From Pseudonocardia autotrophica (GTDB lineage: Bacteria > Actinomycetota > Actinomycetes > Mycobacteriales > Pseudonocardiaceae), in contig NZ_JNYD01000010.1 of the NCBI RefSeq assembly GCF_000717175.1, positions 62,001-126,000 on the forward strand: a stretch of 64,000 bases of DNA, in the 5' to 3' direction. Positions 1-9,079 of this stretch are shown here, one piece after another. The translations under genes and the position numbers were made by a program. The notes beneath the pieces are model-generated. The model was not told the DNA's origin and searched no databases. It was given only the letters and a program-made list of their open reading frames with translations. The number at the start of each line of letters is the position of its first letter. The first letter of the stretch is position 1.

Positions 1-499
1 CCCAGCCGGTGCACCAGTCGGCGCGCCCCTGCAGCCGCCACCCCGCGCCGTCGGGCTCCGCGCGGACGGCGGGCTGACCGGAGCGGCGCAGGTGCGCGAT
101 CGCGAGCCCCGCCTGCTCGTGTGCCGTCGACAGGGCCGCGCGGTGCTCCGGGCCGGCCTCTCCAGGGGCGAACTGCGCCGGGTCGAGGCCGGCCACCCCG
201 CCGCGCGCGAGCATCTGCGGGGTGCGGTGCTGGTTGACCACGAACCAGGTCGCTGCACACGCCCCGGCGAGGACCTCCGTGACCTCGATGTCCGTGACCG
301 CGTCGGCGCCGAGCCCGCCCTCGTCCTCCGGGATCCGCACACTGAGCAGACCCGCCTCCGCCAGCGCCCGGATGTGGTCCCTGCGCACCCCGCGCGCGGG
401 ATCGTCGGCCGCCGCGGCGTGCGGCTCCAGCAGTTCGACGGCCAGTCGGCGCGCCCGCTCGACGGGATCCGCGGGTGGCACGGGGACGGGAGCGATCAC
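1..499 (-). CDS. acyl-CoA dehydrogenase-like protein (C-terminus outside window)
   Basis: Read from the GTG at 499, this frame stays open to the window edge and gives about 166 residues. Seen: an alpha-helical N-terminus (ARRLAVELLEPHAAAAD), then HIRALAEAGLLSVRIPEDEGGLGAD, a TWFVVNQH segment and WRLQGRADWCTGW at the edge. This order matches the N-terminal and start of the middle beta domain of acyl-CoA dehydrogenases, where the RL-G-x-W-x-TG stretch lies by the flavin. The catalytic Glu and the C-terminal helices are not in the window, so a DszC- or hydroxylase-like member cannot be excluded. The substrate is unknown. Upstream (500-1141) is non-coding. Confidence 0.8.
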   Translation of the reverse strand, partial: MIAPVPVPPADPVERARRLAVELLEPHAAAADDPARGVRRDHIRALAEAGLLSVRIPEDEGGLGADAVTDIEVTEVLAGACAATWFVVNQHRTPQMLARGGVAGLDPAQFAPGEAGPEHRAALSTAHEQAGLAIAHLRRSGQPAVRAEPDGAGWRLQGRADWCTGW

Positions 500-1141
500 G
501 GGGAAGACGGTAGGCGGTGGGTGCTGTCGGTGGCCGAGCCCGTCGGAGGCAGGGGAGCAGTGCAGGGGCAGGGGAGCAGGAGGGCAGCGGAGCAGGAGGG
601 CAGGGAGCGGGAGGCAGGGGCAGGGCTGGCACACCGTTCCGGCGCGCTGACACACCCCGTCCGGTCGGCCGCACATCCCGTGGACCAGATGTGCGACGCC
701 CCCCGGGGCGTGCGACCGGGTCGGGACCCGCGAGCCGGACCACCGCCGAGTCGAAGATCCGCGCTCGGGCAGCGAGGCGTTCGGGGATCGAGCGCTTCGC
801 TGCCGAGGCGTGGATCACCGGCTGGATCGCGATCCTGGCGGGGTGTGGCGGCGCGGAGCGAGGTGGCGCTGACCAGATCGCGATCTTCGTGGCGCGCAGG
901 CCGCTCGGCACGGCACGACCCGTGTTCGCACACCCGCTCGCGCAAGTCACAGGCCGTCGACCGGGTGTGCCATGGAGGTTCGGGGTGCGGGGCCGCGCCC
1001 GCACGGGTGTGTCGCGATCGCTCGGGTGTGCCACCCGTCGCGCTGTTCCGAGCACTGGCGATCTCGGCCGGATCGCCCCCGAGCCGGGCGGATCCGACGT
1101 CGGAGCTGTGTGCCGCCGTCCCACCTCACCGCCGTCCGACC
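500..1141. other. 640-bp intergenic stretch without a supported gene
   Basis: The open frames here have poor codon bias and no recognisable protein. At 548-628 the plus strand is a purine-rich low-complexity run of GCAGGGG/GGAGCAGG blocks. From about 960 to 1040 the motif GGGTGTG recurs three times in loosely spaced copies (966, 1014 and 1022). It should hold the promoter of the leftward acyl-CoA dehydrogenase-like gene, but I cannot place -10/-35 boxes with confidence. Confidence 0.5.
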
Positions 1142-2020
1142 TCACCGCACCCGGGCGAGCTCCCGGATCTCGGTGGCGACGAGGGGGGCCATGCGTTCGA
1201 GGGTGCCGCCGCACGAGGTCGGGCGTTCGGGGCCGGGGACCGGTTCGACCCGCACGGCCCAGGCGGCGCCGTCCGGGCCGATGACCAGCACCTCGGGGCC
1301 GTCGATGCGGGCGACGAGGAGGGCGTCGACGTCCCGTAGCCCGGTGTGCGCGCGCACGGCGAGCTCGGCGACCTGCCCGGCCGGCTCCCAGGCGGCGCGG
1401 CCGCGGCAGTGCCCGTGCTCCACCTCGCCCTGCCCGGCGGCCTTGCGCGCCTCGATGGCGGCCGCGAGGTCGAGGCGGCCGTAGAGGTAGCCGGTGGGCA
1501 GCACGAGCGCGGTCGGGGCGAAGCGGTGCCCGCCGAGGTGCGAGCACTCCCAGATCCCGTCCGTCTCGGTCTCGGCGAGGCCGCGGGCGAGCGCGAGCCC
1601 GTCGACCGCGCAGCACAGGTCGCGGGTGCCGTGTGTGCAGACCAGCATCAACGGCCGGGTGACGGGTTCGCCTGCGCGGGCGTCGTCGAGGGGGATCGAG
1701 GCGAGCTCCGACGGCCCCTCGACCACCAGCCGTCCGACGCGGACCGCCCCGGGGCCGGTGTCGGCGAGCAGCACGGTGCGCGGTGAGTCCGACGGCGGAC
1801 GGCGCCCGGGCCGCCTGATCAGCAGCAGTCGCCGGCCGGCTGCGCGGGCCCGCTCGGCAAGCCCCGCGACGGCGGGATCGGGGTGCTCGTCGACGGTCCG
1901 CGGCCACGCGCCGAGGTGCTCGACGCAGACGAGCCGGTCGCCCACGGGGGCGGTGCCGGGGAGGGGCTCGGCGAGCGCACGCGCGAGTGCGGAGCAGCGC
2001 GCGTCGGTCTTCCCGGCCAT
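1142..2020 (-). CDS. sucrase/ferredoxin-like family protein (thioredoxin-like 2Fe-2S ferredoxin)
   Basis: This 292-residue protein carries the family signatures CTHGTRDLCCAVDG (about residues 128-141) and WECSHLGGHRFAPT. These supply the Cys/His residues expected to bind an iron-sulfur cluster in a thioredoxin-like ferredoxin fold. The name 'sucrase ferredoxin-like' is historical; the proteins are soluble and of poorly known redox function. The ATG at 2020 lies 14 bp from an iron box (2035-2048), so iron repression by an IdeR/DtxR-type regulator is likely. This fits an iron-sulfur or iron-reductase role. The gene is transcribed alone; the acyl-CoA ligase upstream ends at 2077. Confidence 0.85.
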   Translation of the reverse strand: MAGKTDARCSALARALAEPLPGTAPVGDRLVCVEHLGAWPRTVDEHPDPAVAGLAERARAAGRRLLLIRRPGRRPPSDSPRTVLLADTGPGAVRVGRLVVEGPSELASIPLDDARAGEPVTRPLMLVCTHGTRDLCCAVDGLALARGLAETETDGIWECSHLGGHRFAPTALVLPTGYLYGRLDLAAAIEARKAAGQGEVEHGHCRGRAAWEPAGQVAELAVRAHTGLRDVDALLVARIDGPEVLVIGPDGAAWAVRVEPVPGPERPTSCGGTLERMAPLVATEIRELARVR

Positions 2021-2034
2021 TCCGGGACCCTACC

Positions 2035-2048
2035 TTAGGTCACCCTAA
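2035..2048. promoter_or_regulatory. IdeR/DtxR-type iron box
   Basis: TTAGGTCACCCTAA matches 12 of 14 positions of the DtxR/IdeR core TTAGGTTAGCCTAA, with perfect TTAGG/CCTAA arms. It sits 14 bp before the ATG of the sucrase/ferredoxin-like gene, where a bound repressor would block transcription or early elongation. No second such box was noticed in the window. Confidence 0.7.
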
Positions 2049-2076
2049 ATCGCACGGGTGACCTCGGATGATGCGT

Positions 2077-3705
2077 TCAGTCCATACCCGGTAACTCTCT
2101 GGTGACCACCTTGCCGGTCTGGTTGCGCGGGAGCTCGTCGAGGAACACCACGTCCCGGGGGACGGCGAACCGGGCGGCCTTCTCCTTGACCAGCGCGCGC
2201 ACGCCGTCCTCGTCCAGGGTGGCGCCCTCGCGCAGCACGACGTAGGCGGCGAGCCGCTGACCGAACTTCTCGTCCGGCACCCCGACGACGGCGACCTCGC
2301 GCACCGCGTCGTCCGCCGCGATGAGGTCCTCGACCGGTCCGGGGTGGACGTTCTCCCCGCCCGAGACGATCATGTCGTCGCCCCGGCCGGTGAGGAAGAG
2401 CCGGCCCGCGTCGTCGAGGTGCCCGACGTCCCCGGTGCCGATCAGCCCGTCCTGCCGCTCGATGTCCTGGCCCTCGCGCATGTAGCCCTCGAAGGGCAGG
2501 TCGTTGCCGACGAAGACGCTGCCGTCGGTGTTCGGCGGGACCCCGCGGCCGTCGTCGTCGAGGATCCGCAGGACCGTCCCGACGGGCGCGCGGCCCGCGG
2601 TGCCCGGCGCCTCCCGCAGGTCGCGCGGCGAAGCGATGCTCACCCACGAGACCTCGGTGGAGCCGTAGAGGTTGTAGAGGCAGTCGCCGTAGCGGTCCAT
2701 GAAGTCCTGGGCGAGCCCGGTCGGCAGCGCGGAGCCCGAGACCGCGACGATCCGCGGCCGGTGCCCGTCGCGCCACGCCTGCCCGGTCTCGTGGACCCGC
2801 TGCACCATGACGGGCACGGCGATGACGACCTCGATCTTCTCGGCCGCCACGGTGTCCAGGAAGTCCTCGGGGTCGAACTGCCGGCGCAGCACGACCGTGC
2901 CGCCGTGCAACAGCGTGAGCAGCAGCCCCGCGTTGCCCCAGGTGTGGAAGAGCGGCGCGGCGAGCAGCGTCGGTTCGCCCGCCCGCAACGGGATGACCGA
3001 GAGGATCGACGCCGCCGGCGCGAGGTTCGAGATCGGCGGGCGCTGTGCGCCCTTGGGAGTGCCGGTGGTGCCTGAGGTCAGCACGATCACCCGGCCCTCC
3101 TCGGCGGGACGCCCGGGCGGCGGGCCGGGGGTCTCGGCGAGCCCGTCGAGCTCGCCCTCGCCGATCAGGATGAGGCCGTCGGGGAGCCGGTCGCGGAACT
3201 CGTCGTCGACCACGACGATCCGCAGCCTCAGCTCGTCGGCGATCTCCGCGAGCTGGCCGGCGGGCAGGCCGGTGTTGAGCAGCACGACGTCCGCGCCCAG
3301 CTTCGCGCACGCCACCATCGCCTCGATCGCGCCGTGGTGGTTGCGGCACAGCACGCCGACCCGGGTGCGTTCGGCCGCGCCGCGGTCCTTGAACCCCCGC
3401 GCGAGCCCGTCCGTGCGGGTGTGGACCTCGGCGTAGGTGAGCGTGCCGGAGTCGTCGACGATCGCGGGCCGGTCGGGGTGCCGGGCGGCGCCGACCGCGT
3501 AGCCGCCGGCGAAGGTGAACCGGTACCGGACCAGCCCGGCGAGCGCCCCGGCCAGCCGGTCCGGCCGCATCGGCCGGACGACCCCGGAGCGGGCCAGCGC
3601 GACCAGCGCGCGCCCGGTGCCGAGGGTGGTGGTGGCCGCGTGCCGCAGGCCGGCGGCGGCCGGGCCGAGGGTGTCGGTGAGGAAGGGGGTCCGGCGGTCG
3701 CTCAC
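2077..3705 (-). CDS. AMP-dependent acyl-CoA synthetase (FadD-like)
   Basis: An ANL-superfamily ligase of about 542 residues that should adenylate a carboxylic acid and transfer it to CoA. The P-loop-like A3 motif LTSGTTGTPKG is mid-protein, followed by NLYGSTEVSW (A5), GTGDVGHLDDAGRLFLTGR (A7/A8) and the C-terminal NQTGKVV with the catalytic Lys (A10). Substrate is not readable; the long hydrophobic N-terminus resembles actinobacterial fatty-acid ligases. I chose the GTG at 3705 (VSDRRTPF) because the 20 residues before it are Arg-rich and unlike the family; an ATG at 3765 is the alternative. The ArnT-like gene ends 82 bp upstream. Confidence 0.85.
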   Translation of the reverse strand: MSDRRTPFLTDTLGPAAAGLRHAATTTLGTGRALVALARSGVVRPMRPDRLAGALAGLVRYRFTFAGGYAVGAARHPDRPAIVDDSGTLTYAEVHTRTDGLARGFKDRGAAERTRVGVLCRNHHGAIEAMVACAKLGADVVLLNTGLPAGQLAEIADELRLRIVVVDDEFRDRLPDGLILIGEGELDGLAETPGPPPGRPAEEGRVIVLTSGTTGTPKGAQRPPISNLAPAASILSVIPLRAGEPTLLAAPLFHTWGNAGLLLTLLHGGTVVLRRQFDPEDFLDTVAAEKIEVVIAVPVMVQRVHETGQAWRDGHRPRIVAVSGSALPTGLAQDFMDRYGDCLYNLYGSTEVSWVSIASPRDLREAPGTAGRAPVGTVLRILDDDGRGVPPNTDGSVFVGNDLPFEGYMREGQDIERQDGLIGTGDVGHLDDAGRLFLTGRGDDMIVSGGENVHPGPVEDLIAADDAVREVAVVGVPDEKFGQRLAAYVVLREGATLDEDGVRALVKEKAARFAVPRDVVFLDELPRNQTGKVVTRELPGMD

Positions 3706-3787
3706 GGCGCCATTCAACCGTGCCCGCCGCCGGGTCGCCGTGCGCGGTGCTCCGGCACCACCCACCGCGCACGGGCAGCGAGGCTGG

Positions 3788-5914
3788 TCAGTCCGTGGGG
3801 GCCGCGAGGTCGTAGACGGTGCGGCCGCCGACGGTCGTCGCGGTGTAGTGCTGCTCGACCCAGGTGGTGATCTCCGAGGTCGCGCCGCCGCGCCCGCCGG
3901 GGCCGCCGCCCATGCCGCCGGTGACGAAGTACCGGATCTCGCCGTTCGCCACGTACTGCTGGAACTGCTGCAGCGTGGGGTAGGGGTCGGAGCCGATGAA
4001 GCCGCCCATGGCCATCACCGACGCGCCCGAGGCCAGCTCCATCGAGGCCGCGCCCTGGGAGCCGGTGGTCGCCGCGGCCCAGCGGGTGCCGGCGTTCCGC
4101 AGCAGCGTGACGAGCTCGGCGTCGACCGACTCCGCACCCGGACCCCCGCCGCCGGGACCACCACCGAAACCGCCCGGGCCCGCGACGGCCCCGGGCGAAG
4201 CAATGCCCGCGGCACCACCCGGCACCCCGCCCTGCGTCCCGTCGGGAACCGCTCCCTGCGCGCCCTCCACCGACCGTCCGTCCGTGCGGTCGCCGAACCG
4301 GGCGTCAGCGCCCCGCATCCCGCCGAAGCCCTCGGCCCCCTCCACCGCGGGACCCGCGCTCGGGATGGACCCGGTGTGCGCGGTAGTCGCGGTCACCGCC
4401 GCCGACGCGGTCGGGGCGGCGATGCCGGCGAGCACGGCCGCACCCGCCACCGCGACCCCCCAGCGCTGCCGCCCGGCCGGGATCAGGAAGGCCGCGGCCG
4501 CGAGCAGCCCCACGACCAGCACCACCCACCGCAGCCACGGCAGGAAGGTCGGCGACCAGCCCAGCATCACGAACGCCCACACCGCGGTGACCGCCGCGGA
4601 AACGGCCAGGGTCGCCCGCCCGGTCCAGGTGTCGCGGGCCGACCAGGCTTCCCGCCCACCGAGGGCGACCAGCGCCGCGATGCCCGGGGCCAGCGCCACC
4701 GAGTAGTAGGGGTGGATGGTGCCGCTCATGAAGCTGAACACCAGCCCCGTCACGACGGTCCAGCCGCCCCACACGAGCAGCGAGCCGCGCATCCGGTCGG
4801 TCCGGGGCGCGCGCCGGGTGAACCACAGCGCCGCGACCAGCAGGATCAGCGCCGCGGGGAGCAGCCAGGAGATCTGCGTACCGAACGACGTGCCGAAGAG
4901 CCGGCCGAGACCCGCCTCGCCGCCGAACATGCCGCCACCGGGACCGCCACCGCCGGGTGCCGCGGGGACGCCGCCTGCCTCGGCGCCCCCGGGGAACCCG
5001 CCGGCGCCCGCCTCGAACCCGCGGCCGCCGCCTCCGCCCCCGCCGTTGCCCTCGCCGCCGAAGATCCGGCCGAGGCCGTTGTAGCCGAACGCCAGCTCGA
5101 GCGGGGTGTTGTCCGTGGACCCGCCGATGTAGGGCCGTGCGTCGACCGGCCACAGCGCCACCGCGAGCAGCCACCAGCCCGCGCCGACGACGATGCCCAC
5201 GCCGGCCACCAGGACGTCGCGGACCCGTTTACCGACGGTCGTGGGGGCCGCCCACAGGTAGGCCATCGCGAAGCCGGGCACCACCAGGAACGCCTGCAGC
5301 ATCTTCGCCAGGAACGCGAAGCCGAGGACGAGCCCGGTGAGCAGCAGCCACTTCCACGACGCCTTCTCGAGCGCCCGGACCGTGCAGTACGCCGCGACGA
5401 CGAGCAGCAGGACGAGGAACGCGTCGGGGTTGTTGAAGCGGAACATCATCACCGCGACCGGCGTGAGGGCCAGGACCAGCCCGGCGAGCAGCCCGGGACC
5501 GGGGCCGGCGACCCGCTTCACCGCCGCGTACAGCAGCGCGACCGACGCGACCGCCATCAGCGCCTGCGGCACCAGCATGCTCCACGAGGAGAACCCGAAG
5601 ATCCGCCCGGAGAGCGCCATGATCCAGAGCGACGCCGGCGGCTTGTCCACCGTGATCGCGTTGCCGCTGTCCAGGGAGCCGAAGAACAGGGCGGTCCAGC
5701 TCTGCGTGCCGGCCTGCACCGCCGCGGCGTAGAAGGAGTTCCCCCAGCCCGAGATCGCGATGTTCTGCAGGTACAGCACCGCGGTGCCGACCAGCAGCAG
5801 CACGGACGCCGGGCGGTGCCACCGCCGCCGGGGAGCAACGGCGGTGTGCCGGGGGCCGGAGCCGCCCGCGGAGGGGCGGGCGGCTCCGGTGTCGGTGTGG
5901 AGCGTGGTGGTCAC
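3788..5914 (-). CDS. ArnT-like membrane glycosyltransferase with secreted C-terminal domain
   Basis: This 708-residue GT-C-type protein has about ten membrane segments in residues 30-510 and should move a sugar from a polyprenyl-phosphate donor to an envelope acceptor outside the membrane. Seen: the first-loop motif ISGWGNSFYAAAVQAG followed by NAITVDKPPASLW, as in the ArnT/PMT family. A Gly-rich loop lies near residues 295-345. After a Gly/Pro-rich linker comes a soluble tail with FIGSDPYPTLQQFQQYV. The GTG at 5914 lies 26 bp downstream of the GT2/GtrA stop, so the pair is probably one operon, with the GT2 enzyme making the lipid-linked sugar. A paralogue lies at 9155-11197. Confidence 0.85.
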   Translation of the reverse strand: MTTTLHTDTGAARPSAGGSGPRHTAVAPRRRWHRPASVLLLVGTAVLYLQNIAISGWGNSFYAAAVQAGTQSWTALFFGSLDSGNAITVDKPPASLWIMALSGRIFGFSSWSMLVPQALMAVASVALLYAAVKRVAGPGPGLLAGLVLALTPVAVMMFRFNNPDAFLVLLLVVAAYCTVRALEKASWKWLLLTGLVLGFAFLAKMLQAFLVVPGFAMAYLWAAPTTVGKRVRDVLVAGVGIVVGAGWWLLAVALWPVDARPYIGGSTDNTPLELAFGYNGLGRIFGGEGNGGGGGGGRGFEAGAGGFPGGAEAGGVPAAPGGGGPGGGMFGGEAGLGRLFGTSFGTQISWLLPAALILLVAALWFTRRAPRTDRMRGSLLVWGGWTVVTGLVFSFMSGTIHPYYSVALAPGIAALVALGGREAWSARDTWTGRATLAVSAAVTAVWAFVMLGWSPTFLPWLRWVVLVVGLLAAAAFLIPAGRQRWGVAVAGAAVLAGIAAPTASAAVTATTAHTGSIPSAGPAVEGAEGFGGMRGADARFGDRTDGRSVEGAQGAVPDGTQGGVPGGAAGIASPGAVAGPGGFGGGPGGGGPGAESVDAELVTLLRNAGTRWAAATTGSQGAASMELASGASVMAMGGFIGSDPYPTLQQFQQYVANGEIRYFVTGGMGGGPGGRGGATSEITTWVEQHYTATTVGGRTVYDLAAPTD

Positions 5915-5940
5915 GGCTGCCTCTCGGTGCGGCGGGACTG

Positions 5941-7224
5941 TCAGGCGGCGATCTCGGAGGGCACGTCGGCCGGCGCGGCGGCCGCGGTGCGGGCGCGGCC
6001 GCGGAACACCCAGGCCCGGAAGAGCACGAAGCGCAGGACGGTCGCGACCAGGTTGGCGACGATGATCGTCACCACCTCCAGGCTCTGGTGGGCGCCGGGC
6101 ACGAGCGCGCCGAGGAGGGCGAGCGCCCCCGTGGTGAGGCCCAGCCCCAGGCCGAACACGATGAGGCCCTGGAACTGGTGCTTGGCCGCGTCCTGCCGCC
6201 CGCGGACGCCGAAGGTCAGCCGCCGGTTGGCCGCGGTGTTGGCGATCGTGGTGAGCAGCAACGCGGCGACGTTCGCCCAGATCGGGCCCATGAACGTCCG
6301 GAACAGCAGGAACAGCAGCAGGTTCGCGAGCGTGCTGGCGATCCCGATCGCGGCGAAGCGGACCAGCTGGGTGGGCAGGCCCTGGGGGACACCGGCGACG
6401 TCCGCCTGCAGCGGCGCGCGACCGAGCTGGGCGCGGACCTCGGCGATCGGCAGCGCCCCGGTCGCCAGCGCCCGCCCGACGCGCCAGACCCCCTTCAGGT
6501 CCGCCGTGGCCGTCGCGACGATGTCCACGGTGGAGTTCGGGTCGTCCACCCAGTCCACGGGGACCTCGTGGATCCGCAGCCCCGCGCGCTCGGCCAGGAC
6601 CAGCAGCTCGGTGTCGAAGAACCAGCCGGTGTCCTCGACGAGCGGGAGCAGCCGCCGCGCGACGTCGCCGCGGATGGCCTTGAAGCCGCACTGCGCGTCG
6701 GAGAACCCGGCCTGCAGCGTGCTGCGGAGGATCAGGTTGTAGCAGCGGGAGATGAACTCGCGCTTGGCCCCGCGCACCACCCGGGAGCCGCGGCCCAGCC
6801 GGGTGCCGATGGCGAGGTCGGAGTGCCCCGAGATCAGCGGGGCGACGAGCGGGAGGACGGCGTTGAGGTCGGTGGACAGGTCGACGTCGCAGTAGGCGAG
6901 GACGGACGCGTCGGACGCCGACCACACGGTGTGCAGGGCCCGCCCGCGGCCCTTCTGCTCGAGCCGGACCAGCCGGACCTCGGGGAGCTCGGCCTCCAGC
7001 CGGGCGCCGATCAACGGCGTGGTGTCGACGCTGGCGTTGTCGGCGATGGTGATGCGGAACGAGTACGGGAAGCTGCGCAGGAGGTGCTCGCGCAGCCGCC
7101 GGACCGACGGCTCGAGGTCGCGCTCCTCGTTGTAGACGGGGACGACGATGTCCAGCACGGTGCGGTCGCGCCGGCCGCCGCGGGCGGCGTACTCGGTCGC
7201 GTGGTCGACGACTACGGGGCTCAT
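5941..7224 (-). CDS. bifunctional GT2 polyprenyl-phosphate sugar synthase / GtrA protein
   Basis: This 427-residue fusion has an N-terminal GT-A domain like dolichyl-phosphate mannose synthase: VLDIVVPVYNEE near the start, DNASVDTT, the metal-binding CDVDLSTD, and the CGFKAIRGD stretch. A GtrA-type membrane domain of four helices begins near residue 270 (LVRFAAIGIASTLANLLLF) and ends in an Ala-rich tail. The likely reaction is transfer of a nucleotide-sugar to polyprenyl phosphate, with GtrA aiding flipping. The product would feed the ArnT-like enzyme encoded 26 bp downstream. The ATG at 7224 was chosen; an in-frame ATG at 7350 would add 42 polar residues. Confidence 0.87.
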   Translation of the reverse strand: MSPVVVDHATEYAARGGRRDRTVLDIVVPVYNEERDLEPSVRRLREHLLRSFPYSFRITIADNASVDTTPLIGARLEAELPEVRLVRLEQKGRGRALHTVWSASDASVLAYCDVDLSTDLNAVLPLVAPLISGHSDLAIGTRLGRGSRVVRGAKREFISRCYNLILRSTLQAGFSDAQCGFKAIRGDVARRLLPLVEDTGWFFDTELLVLAERAGLRIHEVPVDWVDDPNSTVDIVATATADLKGVWRVGRALATGALPIAEVRAQLGRAPLQADVAGVPQGLPTQLVRFAAIGIASTLANLLLFLLFRTFMGPIWANVAALLLTTIANTAANRRLTFGVRGRQDAAKHQFQGLIVFGLGLGLTTGALALLGALVPGAHQSLEVVTIIVANLVATVLRFVLFRAWVFRGRARTAAAAPADVPSEIAA

Positions 7225-7415
7225 GCCGACGACGATCGGGGCCGGGGCTGTCGCGGGTTTGTGGTCGGCCTGTGGCTCCGCTGTGGAGCGTCCCCGATCC
7301 GGTGTCACGCCCGTCACACGGTCGCGGTCGGGGCGGGGAGCGGGCCTCATGGGCCCGACGATCCCGCCGCCGGCTGTCGTGATCGTGTGCCGGACCTGTG
7401 CGCGAGCTGTGGGCG

Positions 7416-8990
7416 CTACCGGACGGCCTCGCGCCGCACCCGGATGCCGGCCGCCTCGCGGTCCCAGGCGGCCGCCGAGCCCTCGGCCCGCAGCCGCGCC
7501 TTCTGCACCTTCATCGTGGGTGTGCGCGGCAGGGCGTCGGCGACCCGGACGTACCGCGGCACCATGTAGTGCGGCATCCGGTCGACCAGGAAGGCCAGCA
7601 GCTCGGCCGGGTCGATCTCGGCGCCCGCGCGGGGGACCACGACGACCAGCACGTCGTCCTCGCCCAGCTCGCTCGGCACCGCGATCGCGGCCGCCTCGTC
7701 GACGGCCGGGTGGGCCTGGACCTCCACCTCGACCTCGTAGGAGGAGATGTTCTCGCCGCGCCGGCGGATCGAGTCCTTGACCCGGTCGACGTAGAAGTAC
7801 TCGCCGGAGGGCTCCTGCCGCAGGGCGTCGCCGGTGTGGAACCAGGCGTTGCGCCAGGCCTCCGCGGTCGCCTCCGGGTTGCGGAAGTAGCCCGTGGTCA
7901 TCACCCAGGGATCGGCGCAGCGCAGCACGAGCTCGCCCACCGCGCCGGGCGGGACCGGCATGTCGTGCTCGTCGACGAGCCGGGCCTCGACGCCCTCCCG
8001 CGGGACGCCGCAGCTGTACGGCGTCTCCGGGTCGAACCCGGTGCGCAGCGGCACCGAGGTCTCGCTCATGTTGAACACGCTGTAGTACCGCATCCCCGCC
8101 CGCCGGCAGACCGCCATCGCGTCGGGGGTCATCGGGGCGAGCAGCGCCATCCGCAGCGTGGTGTCCCGCTCGGCGTCCGACGGCGGCAACGCGTTCAGCA
8201 TGGTCCCGATCGAGCCCATCATCACGAGGAAGGTGCCGCCGACCCGCAGCACGTCCTCCCAGAACGTGGCCGTGCTGTACCGGGTGATCACACCGAAGGA
8301 CCCGCCGTGCACCAGCGCCCAGCACACGGCCGACATGCCGGTGATGTGGAAGAGCGGGGTGAAGATCAGGCCGCGGTCGTCCGGACCGGTGTCGGGGTAG
8401 GAGACCCGGCCCATGGTGGCGAGGTGCATCGCCGACGACAGCAGGGCCTTCGACGGGCCGGTGGTGCCGGAGGTGAAGAGCAGGGCGGCGGTGTCCCACG
8501 GCTGCAGCGGGCGGTCGAGCGGGTCCGGGTCGTCCGGCCCGTCGAGCAGGTCCGCCACGGGCCGCACGTCGAGGCCCGCGAGCTCCGGCTCCCCGCCCTC
8601 GGTGAACACCGTGCTCAGCCGGGCCGTGTCGACGGCGGCGAGGCGCTCGGCGAGCCCGGCGTGCGTCACCATGGTCCGGACCTGGGAGAGCTCCACCGCG
8701 TGCTCGAGCAGCCCGCCCTTGTACGCGGTGTTGAACGGGACGTGCACCGCGCCGAGGTAGGCCACGGCGAGCCACACCCGCACCGACAGCGGCCCGTTCT
8801 CCAGCCAGGACGCCACGTGGTCACCCTGCCGCACGCCCGCCCGTTGCAGGGCGCGGGCGGTCACCCGCACCTGGCGGCGCAGGTCCGCGAAGGTCCACTC
8901 GGGCTCGCCGGTGTCGAACACGGCGACGACGCGGTCCGGCGTCTCCGCCGCCCAGCGGTCGATCAGGTCGCGGAACACGACCTCCTGCAT
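7416..8990 (-). CDS. AMP-dependent acyl-CoA ligase (CaiC-like)
   Basis: A 524-residue ANL ligase with FTSGTTGPSKALL (A3), a YYSVFNMSETS segment at the A5 position, WFHTGDALRQEPSGEYFYVDRVKDSIRRRGENIS (A7/A8) and PRTPTMKVQKARL near the end. The order and the KDSIRRRGENIS stretch resemble crotonobetaine/carnitine-CoA ligases, but the true substrate is unknown. The start at 8990 is supported by GGGAGG six bases upstream; a longer frame back to 9092 lacks this. A perfect 16-bp palindrome lies 32-47 bp before the start, pointing to TetR-type repression. Confidence 0.87.
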   Translation of the reverse strand: MQEVVFRDLIDRWAAETPDRVVAVFDTGEPEWTFADLRRQVRVTARALQRAGVRQGDHVASWLENGPLSVRVWLAVAYLGAVHVPFNTAYKGGLLEHAVELSQVRTMVTHAGLAERLAAVDTARLSTVFTEGGEPELAGLDVRPVADLLDGPDDPDPLDRPLQPWDTAALLFTSGTTGPSKALLSSAMHLATMGRVSYPDTGPDDRGLIFTPLFHITGMSAVCWALVHGGSFGVITRYSTATFWEDVLRVGGTFLVMMGSIGTMLNALPPSDAERDTTLRMALLAPMTPDAMAVCRRAGMRYYSVFNMSETSVPLRTGFDPETPYSCGVPREGVEARLVDEHDMPVPPGAVGELVLRCADPWVMTTGYFRNPEATAEAWRNAWFHTGDALRQEPSGEYFYVDRVKDSIRRRGENISSYEVEVEVQAHPAVDEAAAIAVPSELGEDDVLVVVVPRAGAEIDPAELLAFLVDRMPHYMVPRYVRVADALPRTPTMKVQKARLRAEGSAAAWDREAAGIRVRREAVR

Positions 8991-9021
8991 GCGGCCTCCC
9001 GGTGACGGCGGTGTCCCCTCG

Positions 9022-9037
9022 CTGAACGCGCGTTCAG
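9022..9037. promoter_or_regulatory. perfect 16-bp palindrome, probable TetR-family operator
   Basis: CTGAACGCGCGTTCAG is a perfect inverted repeat placed 32-47 bp upstream of the ligase start at 8990. TGAACG...CGTTCA arms are common in operators of TetR regulators of fatty-acid and acyl-CoA genes. Its own regulator is not adjacent. Confidence 0.6.
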
Positions 9038-9079
9038 TCTGCGGGGGGAGGGCGGGTCCCGCAAGGGATCCCGCCCCCC

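Noticed and set aside
92..1339. Long plus-strand open frame at the left end
   Set aside because: It overlaps the acyl-CoA dehydrogenase-like and sucrase/ferredoxin-like genes on the other strand and encodes Arg/Pro/Gly-rich shadow sequence typical of high-GC antisense frames.
3515..6742. 1075-codon plus-strand frame
   Set aside because: Antisense to the ArnT-like and GT2/GtrA genes; low-complexity Arg/Gly/Pro content and no domain.
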